Source: ZLKRG08 sp046048895 | GTDB lineage: Bacteria; Actinomycetota; Actinomycetes; Nanopelagicales; Nanopelagicaceae | Length of the DNA stretch: 15,205 nt | NCBI GenBank assembly: GCA_046048895.1 | Contig: JBJOFF010000017.1 | Location: forward strand, 1-15,205 | Direction: 5' to 3' | Shown here: positions 7,633 through 14,660 of the stretch, piece by piece | Numbering within the stretch: position 1 is the first letter of the stretch | How the letters are laid out: the number at the start of each line of letters is the position of its first letter | Notes under the pieces: model-generated | What the model saw: only the letters and a program-made list of their open reading frames with translations | What the model was told of the DNA's origin: nothing | The model's database searches: none | Translations under genes and position numbers: made by a program

Positions 7633-8486
7633 GTGGATTCGGAATGAAAGGCGCACCTGCAGCGCCAGAGATTGCAGGATGGAAGCACTTACGAACTGGA
7701 AAAGTTCGTGACTTATATACAAACGATAAGAATGAATTACTAATTGTTGCATCTGATCGCATCAGCGCTTTTGACTGGGTGCTACCAACAGAGATTCCGA
7801 ATAAGGGAAAAATTCTTACCCAGATCTCGCTCTTCTGGTTTGAGCTACTTTCAGATTTTGTGCCAAACCACATTATCTCGACCGAAGTTCCTGCATCTGT
7901 TGCAGGTCGCGCAGTAATTGCAAAGCCGCTACAGATGTTTGCCATCGAATGTGTAGCGCGCGGATATCTAACAGGTAGTGGCTGGTCTGAATATAAAACT
8001 AACCAAGAAGTCTGCGGCAACAAATTGCCTGCTGGATTGACCGATGGTTCGAAATTGTCAGAATCAATCTTTACCCCTGCAACTAAGGCAGAGATTGGTG
8101 ATCACGACATCAACATTAATTTTGCGCAGGCTTCAGAGATTGTTGGCGCAGAGGATGCGTCAGAGTTAAAGCGATTGACTTTGGCACTTTATGACCGTGC
8201 TAAAGATTTTGCCGCTTCCAAAGAGATCATCTTGGTTGATACCAAGTTTGAATTTGGGCGCGATGCATCGGGCGCCATCGTGCTAGGCGATGAGGCGCTC
8301 ACCCCTGATTCTTCAAGATTCTGGGATAGCGAACATAACTCTTTCGATAAGCAGTATTTACGAGATTATCTGGCAACTGTTTGGGATAAGGAGAGCGAAC
8401 CTCCTACTATTCCGCAAGAAATCGTTGAAAAAACCGCGGCCCGATACGAAGAAGCGTTTTTCAGATTAACCGGTAAGAGGAGCTAA
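7629..8486 (+). CDS. purC: Phosphoribosylaminoimidazole-succinocarboxamide synthase (SAICAR synthetase)
   Basis: PurC uses ATP to couple CAIR with aspartate, forming SAICAR, which PurB then cleaves. The length of 285 residues is typical of the actinobacterial form. Landmarks: RTGKVRDLY (residues 22-30), ASDRISAFDWVLPTEIPNKG (41-60), VARGYLTGSGWSEY (109-122), and near the C-terminus DTKFEFG and DSSRFW. The ATG at 7629 overlaps the purB stop by four bases (ATGA) and has no good ribosome-binding site of its own, consistent with reinitiation by ribosomes ending purB. An in-frame ATG at 7644 is an alternative start that would remove five residues. The gene's last codons contain the GAGGAG ribosome-binding site of purS. 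Confidence 0.97.
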   Translation: MSGFGMKGAPAAPEIAGWKHLRTGKVRDLYTNDKNELLIVASDRISAFDWVLPTEIPNKGKILTQISLFWFELLSDFVPNHIISTEVPASVAGRAVIAKPLQMFAIECVARGYLTGSGWSEYKTNQEVCGNKLPAGLTDGSKLSESIFTPATKAEIGDHDININFAQASEIVGAEDASELKRLTLALYDRAKDFAASKEIILVDTKFEFGRDASGAIVLGDEALTPDSSRFWDSEHNSFDKQYLRDYLATVWDKESEPPTIPQEIVEKTAARYEEAFFRLTGKRS

Positions 8487-8488
8487 AA

Positions 8489-8734
8489 ATGGCAAAGATC
8501 ATCGTAGAAGTAATGTTGAAACCAGAGATCTTAGATCCGCAAGGCCAGGCAGTTGCATCTGCGCTTCCTCGATTGGGATTTAACTTTGCCAAGAGCGTGC
8601 GCCAAGGAAAGCGCTTTGAGATCGAAGTTGATGGCGAAGCCAATACTGACATTATTGAATCTATAAACAAGGCAGCCGAAGTACTACTTTCAAATCCAGT
8701 TATTGAAAACTACACAGTGCGAGTTGAGAAATAA
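8489..8734 (+). CDS. purS: Phosphoribosylformylglycinamidine synthase, PurS subunit
   Basis: PurS is the small structural subunit that bridges PurQ and PurL in three-part FGAM synthases, where it helps carry ammonia between the two active sites. It is 81 residues, the usual size, with an opening strand AKIIVEVMLKPEILDPQG and a core resembling LPRLGF...VRQGKRFEIEVDG, then the end ENYTVRVEK. A strong GAGGAG site (8477-8482) lies 6 bases before the ATG, inside the end of purC. Its stop codon shares one base with the purQ start (TAATG). Its presence shows that FGAM synthase here is the split PurSQL type and not the single large PurL. Confidence 0.96.
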   Translation: MAKIIVEVMLKPEILDPQGQAVASALPRLGFNFAKSVRQGKRFEIEVDGEANTDIIESINKAAEVLLSNPVIENYTVRVEK

Positions 8735-9402
8735 TGCGTATTGGTGTTGTAACTTTTCCAGGTTCCCTTGATGACCGCGATGCACAACGTGCCGTTCGCG
8801 AAGCTGGCGGCGAAGCAGTTGCGCTCTGGCACGGAGATTCATCAATCAATAACGTCGATGCAGTAATCCTTCCTGGCGGATTCTCTTACGGTGATTATTT
8901 ACGTTGCGGAGCAATTTCTAGATTTGCACCAGTTATGACAGATGTAATTGCAAAGGCAAAAGAGGGTTTGCCAGTACTTGGTATCTGTAATGGTTTTCAG
9001 ATTCTATGCGAATCACATCTGTTACCAGGAGCGCTAACCCGTAATAAAGATTTGCATTTTATCTGCAAAGATCAAGAGTTAGAAATTACCAACAATAAGA
9101 CTTTATGGACCAGCGATTACCAAGCAGGTCAACACATCAGGATTCCATTGAAGAATGGTGAAGGTTCATTCCAATGTGATGATCAGACTCTAAATATGTT
9201 GGAATCCGAAGGTCGAATCGTTGCTCGCTATGTTGGTGAAAATCCAAATGGTTCGCGCAATTTGATTGCCGGCATCTCCAACGAAAATGGAAACATTGTT
9301 GGATTAATGCCGCACCCAGAACATGCCATTGAAGACTTATGTGGCCCTGGCACAGACGGATTGCCTTTCTTTACTTCAATCTTGAAAGCCATGGTCAAGT
9401 AA
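8734..9402 (+). CDS. purQ: Phosphoribosylformylglycinamidine synthase, glutaminase subunit PurQ
   Basis: PurQ is a class I glutamine amidotransferase that releases ammonia for PurL. The 222-residue protein starts RIGVVTFPGSLDDRDA, has the ILPGGFSYGDYLRCGA segment (residues 45-60), the nucleophile Cys85 in LGICNGFQ (82-89), and the His194/Glu196 partners in MPHPEHA (192-198), so the catalytic triad is intact. The start shares one base with the purS stop, and the gene ends in the same one-base overlap with purL. There is little ribosome-binding sequence beyond GAGAAA, which fits coupled translation that would keep the subunits in balance. Confidence 0.97.
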   Translation: MRIGVVTFPGSLDDRDAQRAVREAGGEAVALWHGDSSINNVDAVILPGGFSYGDYLRCGAISRFAPVMTDVIAKAKEGLPVLGICNGFQILCESHLLPGALTRNKDLHFICKDQELEITNNKTLWTSDYQAGQHIRIPLKNGEGSFQCDDQTLNMLESEGRIVARYVGENPNGSRNLIAGISNENGNIVGLMPHPEHAIEDLCGPGTDGLPFFTSILKAMVK

Positions 9403-11627
9403 TGTCATTGGATACTGTAAAAAACGCGGCAAATACGCCAGATAACAGTCAGCCATTTGCGGAGCTTGGGCTGAAGCCAGATGAGTACAGCCGAATTCGC
9501 GATATTTTAAAGCGCCGCCCAACTTCATCTGAATTAGCTATGTATTCGGTGATGTGGTCAGAGCACTGTTCATATAAATCTTCTAAAGTGCACCTAAAGC
9601 AATTCGGCGAGAAAGCGCCAAAGTCTGATGCGCTATTAGTTGGAATTGGTGAAAACGCTGGCGTGGTCGATGTCGGGCAAGGTTATGCGGTCACTTTTAA
9701 AATTGAATCACATAACCATCCATCGTTCGTTGAGCCATATCAAGGCGCAGCAACTGGTGTTGGCGGAATTGTTCGTGACATTCTTACTATGGGTGCGCGC
9801 CCTGTTGCAGTTATGGATCCGCTTCGTTTTGGCCCAGCAGATGCAGCAGATACTCGTCGCGTATTACCAGGAATCGTCTCTGGTGTTGGTGGCTATGGAA
9901 ATTGTTTAGGGCTACCGAATATCGGTGGCGAAGTTGTATTTGATGAAACTTACATCGGCAATCCACTTGTTAATGCGCTATGTGTCGGCGTGATGAAACA
10001 TGAAGATATTAAATTGGCCAAAGCTGCAGGCGCAGGAAATTTAGTGGTGCTTTACGGTGCCAAGACTGGTGGAGATGGCATTGGTGGCGTATCGGTTCTA
10101 GCCTCGGAAACTTTTGGCGAAGAGGGGCCAGCTAAGCGACCATCGGTTCAGGTTGGCGATCCATTTGCAGAGAAAGTTTTAATTGAATGTTCTCTAGAAA
10201 TTTTCGCAGCTGATTTAGTGGTTGGCATACAAGATTTAGGTGGTGCAGGACTTTCTTGCGCTACCTCTGAGCTTGCTTCTGGTGGTACCGGCGGTATGCA
10301 GGTGGAATTAGATCGAGTTCCACTTCGCGACCCATCACTTTCGCCAGAAGAGATTTTGATGTCAGAATCTCAAGAGCGTATGTGTGCGATTGTTGAGCCT
10401 AAAAACATCGATAAATTCCTGGAAATCTGCAAGAAGTGGGATGTAACTGCCACTGTAATCGGTGAGGTAACTGATGGCGAACGTTTGATTATTACTTGGC
10501 ATGGCGAGGTAATTGTTGATGTGCCTCCACGCACTGTTGCACACTATGGTCCGGTTTATCAGCGTCCACTTGCAAAGCCAGCATATATAGATGAAGTTGC
10601 CAAGCAGAAACTTGATTTGCCGATGCCAAGCAGCGCTGCAGAAATTAAAGATGCAGTTTTAAAGATTATCTCTGCACCAAATATTGCAGATAAATCTTGG
10701 GTCACCAATCAATATGATCGTTATGTATTGGGTAATACTGTGCAATCACAGCCAGAAGATTCTGGAATGGTACGCATTGATGAAGAAACCAATTTAGGTG
10801 TAGCTGTTTCTACAGATGCAAATGCAAATTGGTCCTACTTAAATCCATACGAAGGTGCCAAGCTGGCACTTCTTGAAGCATGTCGTAACGTGGCAACCGC
10901 CGGTGCAAAGCCACTAGCAGTTACCAATTGCTTAAACTTTGGTTCTCCAGAAGATCCGGGAGTGATGTGGCAGTTTGCCGAATCAGTTCGAGGGCTAGCA
11001 GATGCATGTTTAGAGATGGGTCTACCTGTTACTGGTGGAAATGTTTCCTTCTATAACCAAACTGGTGATGTCGCAATTTTGCCTACTCCTGTAATCGGAG
11101 TGCTTGGCGTGATTGATGATGTTCGCACCAGAACACCAATGTCTTATAAAGAAGCTGGACTCTCTCTCTATTTAATTGGAGAAACTAAAGCTGATTTCGC
11201 TGGTTCTGAGTGGGCATATCTACATGGTCAGCGCGGTGGCGTTGCACCAGTTTCAGATATTCCAACTGCAATGCGATTAAATGAACTGCTAGTTGCAGGT
11301 CGCACAGAGCAAGTATTTGTGGCAGCGCATGATCTTTCACAGGGCGGTTTAGCGGCGGTTATCACTGAAATGACGCTTAAAAACGGCATTGGTGCGAAGC
11401 TGAATTTAAATAACCCAGCCATTGATTTATTGAGTGAAACTCCTGGCCGCGTGCTGGTGGCAGTTAAAGATGACGCAAAGCTAGAGGCGCTCTGCGCGAA
11501 GCACTTAATTTCTCGTGCAAAGATTGGCGAAACCGGTGGCGATTCATTAATTATTAATGATGCAACAATCGCGCTTACTGAACTGCGCAAGGCATATACC
11601 GAGACACTACCGAAGTTATTCTCATGA
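9402..11627 (+). CDS. purL: Phosphoribosylformylglycinamidine synthase, PurL subunit
   Basis: PurL is the ATP-dependent synthetase subunit converting FGAR to FGAM with ammonia from PurQ. It has 741 residues, the size of small PurL that needs separate PurS and PurQ. Landmarks: MWSEHCSYKSSK at residues 51-62 with His55, ESHNHPS at 102-108, GVGGYGNCLGLPN at 161-173, IQDLGGAGLS and further on VTNCLNFGSPEDPGVMWQF, typical of the duplicated PurM-like halves. An open extension begins at 9339 but overlaps purQ in another frame; the ATG at 9402, overlapping the purQ stop by one base, gives the normal N-terminus. The gene ends in an ATGA overlap with the SCP_3 gene. The protein should form a complex with PurS and PurQ. 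Confidence 0.98.
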   Translation: MSLDTVKNAANTPDNSQPFAELGLKPDEYSRIRDILKRRPTSSELAMYSVMWSEHCSYKSSKVHLKQFGEKAPKSDALLVGIGENAGVVDVGQGYAVTFKIESHNHPSFVEPYQGAATGVGGIVRDILTMGARPVAVMDPLRFGPADAADTRRVLPGIVSGVGGYGNCLGLPNIGGEVVFDETYIGNPLVNALCVGVMKHEDIKLAKAAGAGNLVVLYGAKTGGDGIGGVSVLASETFGEEGPAKRPSVQVGDPFAEKVLIECSLEIFAADLVVGIQDLGGAGLSCATSELASGGTGGMQVELDRVPLRDPSLSPEEILMSESQERMCAIVEPKNIDKFLEICKKWDVTATVIGEVTDGERLIITWHGEVIVDVPPRTVAHYGPVYQRPLAKPAYIDEVAKQKLDLPMPSSAAEIKDAVLKIISAPNIADKSWVTNQYDRYVLGNTVQSQPEDSGMVRIDEETNLGVAVSTDANANWSYLNPYEGAKLALLEACRNVATAGAKPLAVTNCLNFGSPEDPGVMWQFAESVRGLADACLEMGLPVTGGNVSFYNQTGDVAILPTPVIGVLGVIDDVRTRTPMSYKEAGLSLYLIGETKADFAGSEWAYLHGQRGGVAPVSDIPTAMRLNELLVAGRTEQVFVAAHDLSQGGLAAVITEMTLKNGIGAKLNLNNPAIDLLSETPGRVLVAVKDDAKLEALCAKHLISRAKIGETGGDSLIINDATIALTELRKAYTETLPKLFS

Positions 11628-11923
11628 CACGAAATCCGGAGGTGATGCAACAAGTGAAAGCAACTCTTGCTGAACTAGTTAAGCGCGCACCCGGTCGTGC
11701 AATAGAAGTTCGGATTCCGCCATATGCAGCGGTGCAATGTGGAGATGGTCCAACACATACTCGCGGCACTCCACCAAATGTAATTGAGATGGATGCTGAT
11801 ACATGGTTGGCGTTAGCTAATGGAGAATTGAATTGGAACGATGCGATAGATCGCGGTGCGATTAGCGCATCCGGAGCTCGCGCAGATTTAAGTGAGTACT
11901 TACCGATTGGATTGGCAAAATGA
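11624..11923 (+). CDS. SCP_3-like small protein (bacterial sterol-carrier-family relative) of unknown role
   Basis: This 99-residue protein matches what I know of the actinobacterial 'sterol carrier family protein' (SCP_3-type domain) found next to purL and purF. The recognisable part is IEVRIPPYAAVQCGDGPTH (residues 27-45), RGTPPNVIEMD (47-57), then TWLALANGELNWNDA (60-74) and SGARADLSEYLP (83-94). The TWLALA...W pattern recalls the lipid-binding SCP2 fold, but no ligand or reaction is known to me. It overlaps purL by four bases upstream and purF by four downstream (both ATGA), so it is translated with purine enzymes. The start is uncertain: ATG 11624 has the overlap architecture seen elsewhere in the cluster, whereas GGAGG at 11638-11642 lies 11 bases before an in-frame GTG at 11654. 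No signal peptide or membrane span is seen. Confidence 0.85.
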   Translation: MTRNPEVMQQVKATLAELVKRAPGRAIEVRIPPYAAVQCGDGPTHTRGTPPNVIEMDADTWLALANGELNWNDAIDRGAISASGARADLSEYLPIGLAK

Positions 11924-13371
11924 GACGTCCGGATGGCAAGCTAACTCACAATCTTTTTGAAGAAGATAAAGGTCCACAAGATGCATGCGGCATCTTCGGA
12001 GTATGGGCACCTGACGAAGAGGTAGCCAAATTAACTTTCTACGGTCTGTATGCGCTTCAACATCGCGGCCAAGAATCTGCAGGTATTGCCACTTCTGATG
12101 GTGAACGTATTTTGATTTATAAGGATATGGGTTTGGTTTCACAAGTATTTACCGAACATGATTTAGCAAACCTAAAGGGCCATTTAGCTATTGGCCATAC
12201 CCGTTATTCAACGACCGGAAGTTCAAATTGGGTTAATGCGCAGCCAACTCTGCGCCCAACTAAATACGGAACGCTGGCTCTGGCCCACAACGGAAACCTC
12301 ACAAATATCGGCGATTTACTGCAGGAATTAGCGAAACATCCAGAGACAGGCATTCAAGCAACTACCGATACTGAAGTAATGTCTTCGCTAATTGCACTTC
12401 GCGATGAGAAGAATTTAGAAGCCTCAGCAGTTGCAGTACTGCCACAACTTGAAGGTGCTTTCTCTTTGGTTTTTATGGACGAACATACTTTGTATGCAGC
12501 GCGTGATCGCCATGGCGTGCGCCCACTAGTGCTTGGAAAGTTAGAGCGCGGTTGGGTAGTGGCATCTGAAACTGCGGCGCTAGATATTGTCGGCGCTGCA
12601 TTTGTTCGGGAAATCGAACCAGGTGAATTTGTGGCAATTGATGAGAATGGTATTCGTTCATTCTGCTGGCATAAGCCAGAACCTAAAGGATGCTTATTTG
12701 AATATGTTTACTTAGCACGTCCTGATACTCAAATTGCCGGTCGTGGAATTCATGAAACTCGTGTAGCAATTGGAGAACGTCTTGCTAAAGAATCTCCAGT
12801 AGAGGCAGATTTAGTGATTCCCGTTCCGGAATCAGGTACGCCATCAGCGATTGGTTATGCAAAGGCATCACATATTCCTTATGGGCAGGGCTTGGTTAAG
12901 AATGCATATGTTGGTCGTACATTTATTCAACCTTCACAAACTATCCGCCAATTAGGTATTCGACTTAAATTAAATCCACTTCGCGAAATCGTAGAAGGAA
13001 AGCGCATCGTGGTTGTGGATGATTCAATTGTGCGCGGAAATACCCAGCGTGCAATTGTGCGTATGCTCCGCGAAGCGGGAGCCTCAGAAGTGCATGTACG
13101 AATCTCTTCGCCACCAGTTAAGTGGCCATGTTTCTACGGAATTGATTTTGCAACCCGCGCCGAATTAATCGCAAGCGGTCTTGAAGTTGAGGACATTCGT
13201 AGATCAATTGGCGCAGATACTTTGGGTTACGTATCCTTAGAAGGCTTGATTGAAGCCACTACTATTGCCGAAAAGAACCTATGCACCGCTTGTTTTACGG
13301 GGGTATATCCAACTCAGATTCCGGAGGATATGTCCGAAGGTAAGTTGCGACTAGAGGTGTTAAATGACTAG
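11920..13371 (+). CDS. purF: Amidophosphoribosyltransferase, iron-sulfur type with propeptide
   Basis: PurF is the committed step of purine synthesis: PRPP plus glutamine give phosphoribosylamine. The 483 residues comprise an N-terminal class II glutaminase domain and a phosphoribosyltransferase domain. The nucleophile Cys23 lies in DACGIFG (21-27) and would become residue 1 after removal of a 22-residue propeptide. Further landmarks are YALQHRGQESAGIA (44-57), GHTRYSTTG (92-100), HNGNL (123-127), VKNAYVGRTFIQPSQ (326-340) and the PRPP loop VVVDDSIVRGNT (364-375). Cys258, Cys404, Cys455 and Cys458 (CTAC) sit where the Bacillus-type enzyme binds its 4Fe-4S cluster, so a cluster is expected. 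End-product nucleotides normally inhibit this enzyme. The start overlaps the preceding gene by four bases, and the end overlaps purM by eight. Confidence 0.98.
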   Translation: MRRPDGKLTHNLFEEDKGPQDACGIFGVWAPDEEVAKLTFYGLYALQHRGQESAGIATSDGERILIYKDMGLVSQVFTEHDLANLKGHLAIGHTRYSTTGSSNWVNAQPTLRPTKYGTLALAHNGNLTNIGDLLQELAKHPETGIQATTDTEVMSSLIALRDEKNLEASAVAVLPQLEGAFSLVFMDEHTLYAARDRHGVRPLVLGKLERGWVVASETAALDIVGAAFVREIEPGEFVAIDENGIRSFCWHKPEPKGCLFEYVYLARPDTQIAGRGIHETRVAIGERLAKESPVEADLVIPVPESGTPSAIGYAKASHIPYGQGLVKNAYVGRTFIQPSQTIRQLGIRLKLNPLREIVEGKRIVVVDDSIVRGNTQRAIVRMLREAGASEVHVRISSPPVKWPCFYGIDFATRAELIASGLEVEDIRRSIGADTLGYVSLEGLIEATTIAEKNLCTACFTGVYPTQIPEDMSEGKLRLEVLND

Positions 13372-14431
13372 TTCAAATGAAGCTTACAAAGTAGCGGGCG
13401 TTGATATCGATGCAGGTGAGCGCGCAGTCGAATTAATGAAATCGTCAATTGCAAAATCTCGTCGCAAAGAAGTAGTTGGCGAACTTGGAGGCTTTGCTGG
13501 TTTATTTGATGCCTCGGCTCTTAAGACAATGAGTAAACCATTACTTGCTACATCGACAGATGGCGTCGGCACTAAAACCGAAATTGCACGCTGGTTAGGT
13601 AAGTACGACACTATTGGTGAAGATTTAGTTGCGATGGTGGTTGATGATCTTGTGGTCTGCGGTGCGGAACCACTTTTCATGACAGATTACATTGCAGTCG
13701 GAAAAGTTTTTCCAGAACGTGTAGCCGAGATTGTTGCTGGCATTGCGCGTGGCTGCGAGAAAGCTGGCACCGCATTAGTTGGTGGCGAAACTGCAGAGCA
13801 TCCGGGGCTACTCGAAGAAGATGAATTTGATATCGCTGGTGCTGCAACTGGTGTGGTTGATGAACCAAATTTGCTAGGTGCGCACTTGGTAAAAGAAGGC
13901 GATATTTTAATTGCGATGCCTGCTAGTGGTTTTCATTCAAATGGTTATTCTTTGGTTCGCCACATCATTAAAAGCGCAAACTTGGATTTGAATTTTGTGG
14001 TAACTGAATACAACAAGAGCGCTGGCGAAGTTTTCTTAACACCAACTGAAATCTATGCACTTGATTGTTTAGCGTTAATCCGCGGGATGAAAGATAAGTT
14101 GCATGGATTTAGCCACATTACTGGCGGCGGAATTGCGGAAAATACTCTGCGCGTGATTCCAGAGGGCTTTACTGCGGTTTACGATCGAAGCACTTGGGCG
14201 CTGCCAGTCGAGATGGAATTCCTGGCTTCGATGGGCAAACTTGAGCGGGGCGATATGGAGCGCGCCTGGAACTGCGGCATTGGGATGACCGCGATCGTGG
14301 ATTCAGGCTCGGCTGAACTGGCGATTAAGTCACTGGCAGCGCGGGGAATGAAGGCTTGGCAGGCAGGCGTTATAGAGAAGAGCGCCGCTCGTCCAGGCTC
14401 AATTTTGGTCGGCGAGTACGCCAAGCGATAA
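13364..14431 (+). CDS. purM: Phosphoribosylformylglycinamidine cyclo-ligase (AIR synthetase)
   Basis: PurM closes the imidazole ring, converting FGAM to AIR with ATP. The protein has 355 residues, a normal length. Landmarks: YKVAGVDIDAGERAV (residues 8-22), STDGVGTK (64-71), the segment DLVAMVVDDLVVCGAEPLFM (87-106), VGGETAEHPG (139-148), PASGFHSNGYSLVR and HITGGGIAEN. The ATG lies eight bases inside the purF end, with AGAGG just upstream as ribosome-binding site. The last 210 bases or so are near 60% GC by hand count (38, 35 and 38 of 60 in three lines from 14221), against 37% in a counted sample 300 bases earlier, although the protein continues in frame. It closes the compact purine gene run. 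Confidence 0.98.
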   Translation: MTSSNEAYKVAGVDIDAGERAVELMKSSIAKSRRKEVVGELGGFAGLFDASALKTMSKPLLATSTDGVGTKTEIARWLGKYDTIGEDLVAMVVDDLVVCGAEPLFMTDYIAVGKVFPERVAEIVAGIARGCEKAGTALVGGETAEHPGLLEEDEFDIAGAATGVVDEPNLLGAHLVKEGDILIAMPASGFHSNGYSLVRHIIKSANLDLNFVVTEYNKSAGEVFLTPTEIYALDCLALIRGMKDKLHGFSHITGGGIAENTLRVIPEGFTAVYDRSTWALPVEMEFLASMGKLERGDMERAWNCGIGMTAIVDSGSAELAIKSLAARGMKAWQAGVIEKSAARPGSILVGEYAKR

Positions 14432-14472
14432 TCTGACCGCCTGATTATTTAAAACGTTAAGGGGCTGATGAC

Positions 14473-14649
14473 ATGGGCCGTGGCCGTGCAAAAGCAAAGC
14501 AGACAAAAGTCGCTCGTGACCTCAAATACGATTCACATGAAATTGATTTAAAGAAACTCGCCGATGAACTGCATGGCGAAGGCGAACGAAATAACTCTTT
14601 TGATGACGATGATCCATTTGCTGAGGGCAATTACATCAGTCGTTCGTAA
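14473..14649 (+). CDS. DUF3073 family small protein
   Basis: This 58-residue, strongly charged protein has the actinobacterial DUF3073 hallmark: a basic start MGRGRAKAKQTKVARDLKY, then a helical DLKKLADELHG segment and an acidic tail with DDDDPFAEG. DUF3073 genes commonly lie next to purM in Actinobacteria; no function is established to my knowledge. The basic head with an acidic tail would suit a soluble nucleic-acid- or ribosome-associated protein, but that is conjecture. AAGGGG about 8 bases before the ATG can act as ribosome-binding site. A 41-base gap separates it from purM, so it may or may not share the purine transcript; no convincing terminator lies between. The next gene starts 11 bases after its stop. 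Confidence 0.9.
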   Translation: MGRGRAKAKQTKVARDLKYDSHEIDLKKLADELHGEGERNNSFDDDDPFAEGNYISRS

Positions 14650-14660
14650 CCGACTACTAA

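Noticed and set aside
7622..8023. 133-codon minus-strand ORF antisense to purC
   Set aside because: It lies opposite conserved PurC motifs, and its sequence looks like a reverse-frame artefact.
9339..9401. In-frame 21-residue extension of PurL
   Set aside because: It lies inside purQ in another frame, and the purL ATG at 9402 has the one-base overlap typical of this cluster and the expected N-terminus.
11228..11653. 141-codon minus-strand ORF antisense to the purL end
   Set aside because: It is a Ser/Ala-rich shadow frame opposite conserved PurL sequence, with no supporting signal.
14432..14472. Possible terminator between purM and the DUF3073 gene
   Set aside because: Only a four-base AATC/GATT pairing without a stable GC stem is present, so it is too weak to call.
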